A DNA stretch of 64,000 nucleotides, taken from positions 4,163,701-4,227,700 of the forward strand of contig OZ026531.1 in the NCBI GenBank assembly GCA_964019695.1, in the 5' to 3' direction. Under the pieces are notes generated by a model. It did not search any database. It had not been told where the DNA came from and saw only the letters and a list, made by a program, of their open reading frames with translations. How positions within the stretch are numbered: the stretch's first letter is position 1; each line of letters starts with the position of its first letter. The translations under genes and the position numbers were made by a program. This DNA is from Loripinus fragilis (Eukaryota; Mollusca; Bivalvia; Lucinida; Lucinidae). This document shows positions 11,883 through 22,384 of this stretch, piece by piece.

Positions 11883-12194
11883 CATGCGCGGATCCAGAGG
11901 GGTATGGGGGGGCCCGGACCACCTGGAAAATCACAAATTTCAAGTGAAATTAGCATTTGGACCCCACACCCCCTGGAAAAATTTGGACCCCCCTCCCCTG
12001 AAAAATGATAGACCCCCTCTGGAACCTTAAAAAATTATAGTTTTCCTTAAAATAAATTATTGGACCCCTCTGTAAAATTGTAAAAGGCTGATGCCTAAGA
12101 AAACGTTATCAGACTGTTTTTACTCTGTCAGTTGAGCCTGGAGCCCCCTACCCCCCCCCCCCCCCCATGACAAAAATTCGTGGATCCGCGCATG
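11883..12194. mobile_element. MITE-like element with GCGCGGATCC ends, copy 3
   Basis: It runs from CATGCGCGGATCCAGAGG to GTGGATCCGCGCATG, the best-matched pair of ends in the window. The interior carries CCCGGACCACCTGGAAAATC, several TTGGACCCC phrases and a 16-C run near 12150. No coding capacity and no clear target duplication. Confidence 0.8.
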
Positions 12195-13325
12195 ATACTA
12201 CCGTAAAGACAACCGTGTTGGATGCACAGGCTCATCTTTGCCTACTACACGGCCTCCAATCTCTGCCTCCTTCTCCAAAAAGAGCAGAACGTAAAGGGAG
12301 GCGAAGGCCCTTCCGGGAAGCAGGCAGTGGGCATAAACAATGGAACACGGTAAGTTGTGTTGACACATTTTCAATCATAAGTAAATTTTCAGCGCAAAAC
12401 TCGAAAATCTAAGAATGCTATGCTTCGGGCAATTGTTCAAGCTATCCGTAGAGCATGCTGTTTGCACATTTGAACTTAGTTTGTTAGCGTGAGAGCTTTT
12501 CTCCCGTTGCACAGTTGTCCAAGAAACGGTGGTTCCCGCATGGTTTTGCCTTCTAACCAAACAAATAGTAGCGTTTGGACCCTTATTCATACTACCGAGG
12601 CCCCTCCACACCCATGTTGTCCCAAATGCAATTTTTCGAGATATTTCAATGATAATTGAGTGATTTAGGGCCAAATTTCTTTAGGAGCAGGAGGCGAAGG
12701 GCAGGAGAAGGAGGCTGGGAGAGGAGGAGCAGGCGGCGATGATATCAAAATTTGCATTGATTTTGCTTTATTTTAATAATATACTTATCCAATCTTTATC
12801 AAACTTGCATGTATGATACGAATGATTAAACGCTATTGTTAAGGTAGGGCGGGACCCATGTCAAAAGATAACCTTACTTTTACTTAAAAGTAAGAGTGTA
12901 AGAGTTATCGTTCCTGAATCTTGTTTTTTAAAAGAGAATACTTATTTTTAAGACGGTAGATATTATTCTCCCTTGACAACTCTTTGATGCTTGAAACGTA
13001 ACTCTGTAAGTATTTTGCTTTCACAAAAAGAAGGAATGCAAGTATTAGCTTTTAAAAACATCACCCAGAGTATGAAGTCATTCAGTATTTTGATGGTTAT
13101 AAGTTGCGGACCGTATAAATATACATGCTATATACATGTCTCGGTTGCTATTTCTGCATGCTGCAACTAACCTAAGATCCACCCCCACCCCAAAAAGAGG
13201 GGGGGGGGGGGGGTTGTAGACGTGCACATGCCTTGTATGTGACATTCTCTTGTTTTAGGTCCCATGGAGGTACATGGTAACTAATGTTTTATGGAGAAAT
13301 GACGTAACTATTTCAATTACCTTAT

Positions 13326-13521
13326 CACACCGGATAGGCAGCAATAAAAAACAGTCTAAACAATCGATGAATGCTGATAACAAATTGCTAGAAACAGTGT
13401 TTGTGATTGCCATTTGTTGCCTATCGGACTACAAACAACAATCCAAAATTCTGTTACTTACAATATTTAACTACGTTCGTCGATAGCATTAACGTTTTCG
13501 ATTGCCGCCTATCTAGTGTGT
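13326..13521. repeat. ~190-bp palindromic unit (CACACCGGATAGG ends), a
   Basis: It begins CACACCGGATAGGCAGCAAT and ends CGATTGCCGCCTATCTAGTG, with AACAATCGATGAATG and CGTTCGTCGATAGCATTAAC placed symmetrically inside. It is the same design as the units at 14396, 14688, 43190, 43480, 44747 and 45236. These units sit inside the TTAA transposon and may be either its own subterminal repeats or a separate MITE family that targets it. Confidence 0.75.
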
Positions 13522-13750
13522 TTTTGATATACTGAAGACGTAGCCAAAACAATCTGATACAAGGGCTAGGATTTATTTCATGTTTCTGTTGAAAAAATTA
13601 TTTTTTTTCGTTGCATGTTTCATGATGATAAAATGGACATTTCTGCATACATTTTAATAAAATTAATTGGAACTGCATGTTCCTGAAAGGAAGATATATG
13701 ACAATATAACATTCTTTTCTTTATATCAACGGTTGGCACGCATGGTACAG

Positions 13751-14044
13751 ATGCGCGGATCCAAGAATTTTCATCAGGGGGGGGGGGGTCCAGGTCAGCC
13801 TGACAAAAAAGCTCTGAAAACGATTTTTTTAGTCCTCAGCTTATTTTACAGCAGTCAAATGGTCAATTTCAAAGAAATCTATCGTTTTTCAAGGCTCCAA
13901 ATGGGGTCCAATTTTTTCCAGGGGGTCCAACTTTTTCCAGGGGGTGTCCAATTGCTTATTCCCTATAGAAACCCATATAATTTGTGATTTTCCAGAGGGG
14001 GTCCGGACCCCCTGCCCCCCCCCCCCCCCTCTGGATCCGCACTT
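13751..14044. mobile_element. GCGCGGATCC element, copy 4, reverse orientation, nested in the TTAA transposon
   Basis: It starts ATGCGCGGATCCAAGAATTT and ends CTCTGGATCCGCACTTG. The order of the GGTCCAACTTTTTCCAGG and TTTGTGATTTTCCAGAGG phrases is reversed relative to copies 1-3. The corresponding part of the second transposon copy (42770-42945) retains only its right half, because a deletion there removed 13160-13855. Confidence 0.75.
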
Positions 14045-14395
14045 GGCGCAGCCCTCACAGCTTCATGGTTAAGGCTACAGTACGTTATCTCATTTGGGCT
14101 TGGCAAACGTTAATAGACAGAAGAATGTATCATCCTTTTATTGTTATATACCTTATAATAAGTGTTTACTATAGAAACTTAAGGTGTTTCAATCGTTGAC
14201 AATTGTACATTTTATTTAATAATGTGTCATATTTTGGTTGATCGTTGACCAATCACTGACCGCGGGCTTTATTTCCGATATAACATGAATTGCCATTTCA
14301 ACCTGCTCACGGATATCCTCTGCGAGTTAAGATACCGTCGCTTATGCTTTATTGAGAAATGACCAAAATATTCAATTATCATAAGATACGCTACT

Positions 14396-14883
14396 TTATT
14401 ACATCGGATAGGCGACAATCGAGAAGGCTCTGAACAATCGATGAACGTGGATCGCAAATCGCTAGAATTTACCATTTGTCGCCAGTCAGGCAAACAAACT
14501 GCAATCCAAAAAGTCTGTTTCTGACGGTATTTGATCTACGTTCGTCGATAGCATCAACGTTTTCGATTGCAACCTATCCGGGATGTGTATTGATACAATG
14601 AATACGTTACCAAAACAATCTGAAACAAGAGCTAGGAGTTATCTACATTTTTCAGTCATGTTTCTGTTGAAAAAAAGTTTGTTTCCACACCGGATAGTGA
14701 GCAATCGAAAACACTCTTAACCATTGACGAACGCGGATCAAAACTCGCTAGAAACAGTGTTTTGATTGCAAAGTGTCGCCTGTTCGATGAGTGATGGTAA
14801 TAAAAAAAACTATGATTCTAACTATTTTTGATCTATAATCGTCGATAGTATTGATGTTTTCGATTGCGCCTATTTGGTGTGGT
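14396..14883. repeat. Two consecutive ~190-bp palindromic units, b and c
   Basis: Unit b (14396-14586) starts CACATCGGATAGGCGACAAT and unit c (14688-14883) starts CACACCGGATAGTGAGCAAT. Both close with a reverse-complement copy of the start (GATTGCAACCTATCCGG; GATTGCGCCTATTTGGTGTG). The minus-strand frame at 14748-14990 is a by-product of the symmetry. Confidence 0.75.
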
Positions 14884-17425
14884 TTTGTTGTATGCTTCAC
14901 GATGTTACAGTGGACATTTTTTTGGAAATGCTTTTGCTTGAAAGGAAAGTATTCTAGAACTTTTTGGATACTGTAAAGGCGGCAGCTCATGACTGCCTTA
15001 TTAGTCTACTTTAGACATAGGTAAAATCTGAAAATGAGGCGTTATAACTACATTCGAAAGTGTTTGTTTATCGTTTAACATTAGTATAGAGGCAAACAGT
15101 GTGGACCCAGATCAGACTGCTCTAGGTGAGCAGTCTGCTCTAGATCTACACTGTTTGTTTAAGAGGCTTCATAATATTTCAATAGACGATAAAAACATAC
15201 GATTGTGTTGTAATATACGCTTTAAGGGTTAATAAATGTGGGTTCAGTGCATTAACGGACCGGACTTTCATGAAATGCACGCAGACCTGCGCGGCTCAAG
15301 CAACTTTTAAACGCTTAACCAATGGATAGAACCTGATTTCCATTCATGAGCAGTTGAAATAACCGAACCACGCCCAGATATGAAAATTAAAGTTGCCACC
15401 TTTATAGCACCCCAAAAGTCCTATAATATATAACAATGACAATATAACATTCCTTTCTGTATATTAACGTTTGCCAGGCCCTTGTGCGATAATGTGTTGC
15501 AGGCCTCACCGCTGTGTGGTTCTGGTTGCAACACATCACATTCAGGCTTGCCAAACATTAATACAAGGAAAATAATGTTTTATCCTCTTATTGCATATTT
15601 GTAAGTTTATTCTTTAAATGACATTTAGATCTATGCATCAGGAATAAAGCTATAATTTTTAGCTTTTATCTACATAAATCCTACGTGTAAGAAAGCATCA
15701 AAGTATCAAGACATGCTATAGCCATGCTTTAATGAGAATCATAATGTAATGTGCTGGGTCACATATGCTAGGTCAAAATCTTTTTTGTCATTTTCTACGC
15801 CCATTTGTCAGTGCTTAATCAATAATAGCTATGTCTCCGCCCAGTGATATACATAGGGGCGTAGACAAACAAAAAAATTGGGTGAAAGGGGAGACAACAC
15901 TTATTAAAGTCTTTATTTTTTTCAGGATTTTTCAGAAAAGTCACCAAAACAAAAAAACGAGCACGGTGACACATATTTTTTATTCAATCATTACATTCTT
16001 CATGAAAATATCTTTGTAAAAATATGTTTTTTGTTGTTCCAGTTACATTCTCTGATATGTTTATTTTGAATATTAATGTTTTTTTTGGCATTTATTCGTT
16101 TGACTTAATTAGGATTTTGCTTAATAAATTGTGTAAATACATGTTATTTCACTATTTTTTGTTTTTATTTATATCTCTGGTGTGAGTAGTATTTGTTCTG
16201 ATAAAAACTGTATTGCGTTTCTTGTTTATTTGTTAACAAAATCTGTGTTTGTTTATTTCAAAAACCTGCGATTTTGCAGTTTTTGACATCAAATAACTTT
16301 TTAAAAAGAACGGTGAGGTATTGTTTTTTTTGGTCTTAGATTATAAGTACATGTATAAGTCTGTATTATAATATATTAAAAGATAAAACACTTTTGGACA
16401 TATGCCGGTGAGTCCGGTACTACCTTAACTGAATTATTCTGATCACAAACATTGCTATATATACCTCTCTTATAATATATATACCTCTAGCAAGCTCATG
16501 ACGTTCTGGGTTCAAACAAACAACACAATGGGAGAATAAGCGTAATCATTCGTATCATACATGCAAGTTTGATATAGATCATTGGATAAGTATACATGTA
16601 TTATTAAAAATAAGCAAAATCAATGCAAATTTTGATATCATCGCCGCCTGCTCCTCCTCTCCCAGCCTCCTTCTCCTGCCCTTCGCCTCCTGCTCCTAAA
16701 GAAATTTGGCCCTAAATCACTCAATTATCATTGAAATATCTCGAAAAATTGCATTTGGGACAACATGGGTGTGGAGGGGCCTCGGTAGTATGAATAAGGG
16801 TCCAAACGCTACTATTTGTTTGGTTAGAAGGCAAAACCATGCGGGAACCACCGTTTCTTGGACAACTGTGCAACGGGAGAAAAGCTCTCACGCTTACAAA
16901 CTAAGTTCAAATGTGCAAACAGCATGCTCTACGGATAGCTTGAACAATTGCCCGAAGCATAGCATTCTTAGATTTTCGAGTTTTGCGCTGAAAATTTACT
17001 TATGATTGAAAATGTGTCAACACAACTTACCGTGTTCCATTGTTTATGCCCACTGCCTGCTTCCCGGAAGGGCCTTCGCCTCCCTTTACGTTCTGCTCTT
17101 TTTGGAGAAGGAGGCAGAGATTGGAGGCCGTGTACTAGCGTCTAATGCTCTTCACATCGTTAAGAAAAAAAGTGAATTTCCGGTGCGATTTTTCGGTTTT
17201 GTGACGGTGTATCGAGGCCTTTTATGCACTCACTGGAAATTTAAAAAAAGGAGTTCTGGCTGTCACCCGCCATTTGATAAAATTGTGGGGCATTGATAGT
17301 TTGAATTTGTAAAGTAAATTTCCGAGATCCAAAACAATTTATATTACATGTTTGCGAACGCGTACGCGATCGCAATGAGCGAAAGTGATGAGTTTACAGA
17401 AATTGTCTTTTCATGCCAGATAGCT

Positions 17426-17688
17426 CATGGGCGGATCCAGAGGGGGACAGACCCCACCCCTGAAAAATAGGTTTATTTAGCATACTGGTCCGGTTCCCTT
17501 TAAAATCACAAAGCTACCAAGCCAGCATTCGATGTTCGGCCATCAGCGGCACGCCAGCGAAACGCCATTTAAATGGTGTTTCGCTGGCGGGCCAATGATG
17601 ACCCGCATATAGTGGTGTTTGGATCCTCTCTCCCATCATCAATTAAAAAAAGTTGTCAAAGTTGGACCCCTTTCTGGATCCGCGCATG
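17426..17688. mobile_element. MITE-like element with GCGCGGATCC ends, copy 5
   Basis: Ends CATGGGCGGATCCAGAGG and CTGGATCCGCGCATG. Like copy 1 it contains the palindrome GCCAGCGAAACGCCATTTAA followed by its complement, near 17551-17595. No coding capacity. Confidence 0.75.
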
Positions 17689-19260
17689 CAGCTGAGCAAT
17701 TATGTTTTATGTGCGAAGTCCGCTTTTATGCGCCAATGCACCACGTGCTACCCAACTTTTAAAACAGCACGTGACATGAAAGCGGCGGATTTGATCTTCA
17801 TGTCAGCGGCTGATATTATTAGCAGGCAGGTTTGACCCAGACCAGGCCCGACAAAATGTTTAATGTTTGTATTCATAACAAAGGCGCTGATAAGAATGTG
17901 CGGTACCCAGGCTGATCTGCGACTTTGTTGGTCTCATACAACAAAGTCGGGGTAAAACATCTACAGACGTGTGGTAAGGATGTTTGCAAATTCTGATATG
18001 CATGTCACCGCGGATGATCTCAAGGTCTTTTGCTGTTTTCATTAAGATGGATGTTATAAAGACCTTCCAATTTTCTGTAAAAAAACTAAATGGAAGGAAA
18101 ATCCATCCATATTGGAAGACTTTTCCTTCCAAAAAAGACACACGGTCTGACTGTTCATGAAAACTAATATATTGAAAGTCGGGATACATACATCAATAGA
18201 TGTGTGGTGGTTAAAATAAAGCGAATTCTTCCTGTTTTTAAATTTACAGCCACCTAGTGGGGCTATTATCCTAAATTAATGAACGTAACTTCATCTACAT
18301 TCCTTCTATGCTCGCAGTTAAGCCTGAAGGCGCTGACGATTTTCCGCAGATGCACAGGCTCGTCTGAGCCTTCGCTGCTCGCATATGCGATAGGTACAAT
18401 AATCTCATGAACTGGCTTATTTCATGGAAATGCCATTCATCAAGACCTAGAATCATGATATGATCAAATTATACTCGGTTTGTGCGTCTGTGCGTACACT
18501 ATCTCGGTAAGCATGAACTCTCAGGACCTTCCGTATGTAGTTTCATGAGGACAGCAAGACACGCCACGATCGGCTAAACAATTTGTTAAAATGTTCCATT
18601 TGTTTGAACCTAGGAAAAGCCGTTATTACTACATTTATTTAGTTATTTACACTCAGAAAAACGAAATTGATATTCAACTATAAAACAAAACGTACGTAGA
18701 TATCTAGAATTAGATTTGGTCTGAGCATGCTGAGTCTTCATCCACTTCAAAGCAGCGGGACCCTGGTGAGATTGCGCAAACAACGCACATGCTCTCCTGG
18801 GCCTTGTCATAAGTACCAGCAGGCTATTTACGAAATATTCTGGTACCAGTTTATATGAGGCACCGCGCAAGTTGATTTCGTGTCGGGTCCGAGCTGCACA
18901 AGTATAAAGATGCTTTCCGGGTCGCACGCGGCTTGGGTGTCCGATTATAAAAGATATATGACACAGAAGTAAAATGTAACTATCCATTATTCTAAGGACA
19001 CTTTTTGTAATGACCGTACAGAATATATCTCCGACGCATCGGCGATATAGGGCGTGTAAATTAGCATTCGCTCGATTTTCAGAAAACAAATTTTAATGTT
19101 ATTAACATGCGACGTCAATGCTGGATTTACGTTAGCGACCGAAGTCGTTAGATTGACAGACGAAAAGGTCTGTTTGGTGTAAGCACGCTAAAGTTAACAG
19201 GAACATATCGTAGACAGCCACGCTGAGTAAAAACAAGCACCAATGAAGGAAAAAAACGTT
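17689..19260. other. Intergenic stretch without supported genes
   Basis: A 148-codon minus-strand frame lies at 18643-19089; I do not recognise it and it has no flanking splice sites I trust. GCGACTTTGTTG followed by CAACAAAGTCG makes a small hairpin near 17920-17950. Nothing else stands out. Confidence 0.4.
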
Positions 19261-19353
19261 GTGTACGAACTAATAGAATTGCATATAAAAAATGACTAGT
19301 GTACGAACTAATACATGACATTTAACGAGCTATTCGAGTGTACGAACTAATAC
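19261..19353. repeat. Three spaced copies of GTGTACGAACTAATA
   Basis: The 15-bp word starts at 19261, 19299 and 19338, so the spacing is 38 and 39 bp, while the DNA between copies is not conserved. This is either a degenerate minisatellite or a clustered protein-binding site. Nothing nearby tells which. Confidence 0.6.
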
Positions 19354-20007
19354 AAGATTTACCGTATTATAAAATCCAACTAACTAGGATTCCTTGGGAT
19401 AATATATTAAGATAGATTCCCAGCAAGGATGAAATAGAAAATGAATTGGTGACTAGCCTTTACAGGGACTCTTATGTTTGTTCTTTGATGTTCTGATGGT
19501 ACTTTAACAAGCAGAAATAGGGTCTCTTATTCCATTCGTTCTGATTTGTTCTATGTATTTTATAGAGGGTCTTACACAAGTTATCATTTCATAACAAGGT
19601 GGTAGAGTGGGGCATTTTATTTTCTGCTGAAGGTTTCTGAGAGATGGTTCCTTTATTGTTGGCAGGATTAAATTTACTTGTCAAACTTTGTTGAGGGATG
19701 GGGGCCAGGAAGTATATTCTTTTCTTTGCGTTCCTCTGTGGGAGGAGTCTGACTAGACTGAATAATGTTGACCAAATACTTTCAGTTTAGACAGCCTTAG
19801 GTTAGTTTAAAAAAAAATGATTTGAAATGGGCACAAATGGAAGATTCTCTCATCATATGAACTATTGCGAAATTAACATCTCCAAAGCTGGTTTATTTCA
19901 AAGAAAATTTACTTTGTTATTAACATAACTTCTTTGTATCAAAATTATGCAACCTGCGGCCATAACATTATTTTTTCATTTGATGTTACTGTTATTCAGT
20001 GCAATAT

Positions 20008-20226
20008 ATCATGTCAAAAAGGGAGCGCAGAGGCTCAGTGGTAGAGTGCTTGACTCGAGACTGAGGGTTCAAGATTCACCGGCGTCACTGCGTCGTGGTC
20101 CTTGAGCAAGACTCATTTATCCTAGCTTAGTGCTGGTTCAACCAAGGAAGACCCGTCCCTGTTTAACTGAAATATTGTTGATGGGACGTAAAGAATCAAA
20201 TCAAACAAACAAATCATGGCCAAAAA
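20008..20226 (+). mobile_element. tRNA-derived SINE, copy 1, with target duplication
   Basis: The element (20021-20212) starts with a tRNA-like head. Its A-box region is GGCTCAGTGGTAGAGTG and its B-box-like region is GGGTTCAAGATTC. The body follows, and the tail is AATCAAATCAAACAAACAAA. Imperfect 13-14-bp target duplications (ATCATGTCAAAAA at 20008-20020, ATCATGGCCAAAAA at 20213-20226) flank it. Mobilisation would depend on a LINE; which one is not shown. It is closely related to the copy at 21561. Confidence 0.9.
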
Positions 20227-20281
20227 TAATGTCATAGCCAGAAGTTAAATAACTCTTTGGTGACAAGAAACACAATTGGAA

Positions 20282-20540
20282 TAAAAGTAAGTAAGGGTGC
20301 AAAGATCAGGAATCAATACAATCAAGTACCACACCTGACCCAGGATACCAATGGGAGAGTGACAAACTTACAGTAAGACACCACAAACGAGAGCCAAGAG
20401 GTCAGTCCTTTCCCAGCAGGTGACCGCAAAGCACATATAAACTGATGCGCACAAAGACATAGCAAACACACGACAGAACAAAAAACAAAAGATCCACAAA
20501 AGAAGTACCGCCTTGGAACGGTCAGTAAAATATTTTACTG
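20282..20540 (-). repeat. Dispersed repeat, reverse orientation relative to 51965-52205
   Basis: The text matches in reverse the region at 51965-52205: AAGTACCGCCTTGGAACGG here against CCGTTCCAAGGCGGTACTTC there, and CCACACCTGACCCAGGATACC against its complement. The end GATCAGGAATCAATAC also recurs, reversed, near 52645 and 59245. No coding capacity; its class is unknown. Confidence 0.7.
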
Positions 20541-20937
20541 GAGGGCTTAAACCGGTTTAACGGCGCCAACCTCACCCTTAATTCAGATGTGGATCAAGAC
20601 ACATAGATATTTGGTTTGCATGAAAGACCCCTAACTTATCAATGCATCATCTCCTAAAACATGTAAATCAAGATATAACAAGGAGATAAAGCAAAGATAA
20701 GGAGTAAACAGTAAATAAAACTGAATACTGGAGCAAAAGAAATCCAACAGGTAAACCCCAGTGGGCCCGACAAACAGCCAAAGTATCAGGCCCCTATCAT
20801 CTCATCAATAGATAAGTCTTTAAGTCGGAACCATCATAGAGTCTCTTTGACTCTAAACACTCTTAAACACTCTTTGAAGTAAAGCAATAACTTTTTTTAA
20901 AAATTTCTCATGAAATGATCACTTCTGTAAGAGCCAC

Positions 20938-21840
20938 TATGTATGACATGATGTTATCTACTGAATAACAGTAATGTCATATGATAGTTAAATTTATGTA
21001 TAGATTGTATGAATGTTTCTAGTCATTTCATATAGGTCTGAAATAATGTATAGTCAATGTGTCTTTGCATATAGTTCTGAAGTAGATAATTTCACCCATC
21101 AAGCGTCACATCATTGTGTCCTAAGATAACCATTGGTAGCACATGGATTAGAATTTTTCTCAGCAAAGCGTATGTTCATTATAGATAAGTATATTTTGCA
21201 TATGCCAAGTAAAGGAAATGTGTGAAAATGCTTTATTCACATTTGCACAAACTTGATATTAAACTCTATGCAATAATCTTTTTTGCAAGATCTACTTTGT
21301 ATAACATGATGTTATCTACTGAATAACAGTACTGCCATACGATAGTTGAGTTTATGTATAGATTGTATACATGTTTCTAGTCATTGCATGTAGGTCTGAG
21401 GTAACGCATGTATTGTCATTGTGTCATTGCAAATAGTTTTGAAGTCCAGAATAATTTCACCCACCGAGAGTCACAGCCTTGTGTCCTAAAATAAACATTG
21501 GTAGCAGAATGAGTTAATTTTTTTACAAACAAAGTGCATGTTTGTTAAAGATATGTATATGCAGTGGCTCAGTGGTAGAGTGCTTGACTCGAGATGAAGG
21601 GGCCCAGACTCGAGCCTCAACAGCGTCACTGCACTGTGTCCTTGCGCAAGACACATTTATCCTAGCTTAGTACTGGTTTCAACCCAGGAAGACCTGTCCC
21701 TTTATAACTGAAAGATTGTTGATGGGACGTAAAGAATCAAATCAAACAAAAAAACAAACAGTATATTTTGCAGAAGCATGTGAAAATGCTTTATTTGCTT
21801 TTTGACAAACTCCATATTATGTTTGATCTGTAAGAAGTCT
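20938..21840. repeat. Tandem duplication, ~359-bp period, second copy split by a SINE
   Basis: The segment from about 20938 (ACATGATGTTATCTACTGAA) repeats from about 21297, continuing through TTTCACCCA and GTGTCCTAA phrases to TGTGAAAATGCTTTAT. In the second copy the match is broken at 21560 by the 200-bp SINE and resumes at 21761 with GTATATTTTGCA. Confidence 0.85.
21555..21766 (+). mobile_element. tRNA-derived SINE, copy 2, inside the tandem duplication
   Basis: The element (21561-21760) has the same head (GTGGCTCAGTGGTAGAGTGC) and the same tail (GACGTAAAGAATCAAATC) as copy 1. GTATAT at 21555-21560 and 21761-21766 is the target duplication; it corresponds to a single GTATAT in the upstream duplicate near 21190. 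The B-box region has drifted (GACTCGAGCC). Confidence 0.9.
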
Positions 21841-22384
21841 AAATAGTCGCTGAAACCAGATATTTTTTGTTTAAAAATTTTGTCAACAAATTGCTTGCAA
21901 ATTTACAATTTGCTGTTGCTTGTACCTTTGCTATTTGAGCATACTCTGTGCCATTATGAACAAAACTCAACCTGGTGGTTGTAAGAATATTACAAATTAC
22001 AAATGCTGATTTGGAATTCAAGGAATTAGGTGACATGAGATATCCAGTGACTGGCAAAGGTTCGGGTCAAGTCTGATCAGAGCCTTTGTGCTAGTAGCCA
22101 ATACCACAACTGGTCCTGACAGCAAACTCCATTTAACTCTCCATTTAACTGCTATTCCTTGTAGCAAAGTTGCATATTTAGAAGTAGACACGTGACATCG
22201 TGGCCGGCGGACATGCTTTTTGTAGCGCCATATTAAAATTGATATAAAACGTTTGAAACGGTGTTAAAATAACACAATAACGTATGGAAAAGTGTTTGAA
22301 GGCTTTAAGTGAGATGAACTTGTAAAATAGTTGGAGAATGAACGGACATTCTATTGTGGAGGAGTTTTTTTCGAAGCTGCAGGT

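Larger units (their letters stand above)
12839..16428. mobile_element. TTAA-flanked DNA transposon, copy 1 (non-autonomous, 3.6 kb)
   Basis: TTAA stands at 12839-12842 and 16425-16428. Just inside, the ends are related in inverted orientation: GGTAGGGCGGGACCCATGTC on the left, and GGTAGTACCGGACTCACC when the right end is read in reverse. The whole length aligns with 42238-46380, but each copy has its own deletions and extra blocks. TTAA targets are used by piggyBac and Kolobok-type elements; the second copy carries a coding relic. Interior contents include a GCGCGGATCC element, three ~190-bp palindromic units (13326-13521, 14396-14586, 14688-14883) and a hairpin at about 15468-15560. No intact transposase. 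Confidence 0.9.
12246..17134. repeat. Large inverted-repeat structure with a transposon in its loop
   Basis: The left arm (about 12246-12827) is the reverse complement of the right arm (about 16545-17134). Each arm carries a GA/CT-rich tract (AGGAGAAGGAGGCTGGGAGA) and a frame of about 99 residues that differs between the arms at one residue, so the arms are very similar. These frames (minus strand at 12375-12674, plus strand at 16706-17005) resemble nothing I know and may be non-coding. Most of the loop is the TTAA-flanked transposon at 12839-16428. The inverted repeat may itself be a foldback element; I cannot find its target duplication. Confidence 0.85.

Noticed and set aside
12375..12674. 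The 99-residue protein conserved between 12375-12674 and 16706-17005
   Set aside because: Its conservation follows from the DNA inverted repeat, not from protein selection; no independent homologue known to me.
18643..19089. 148-codon minus-strand frame as a gene
   Set aside because: No recognisable motif, no splice context and typical intergenic composition; length is compatible with chance in 64 kb.
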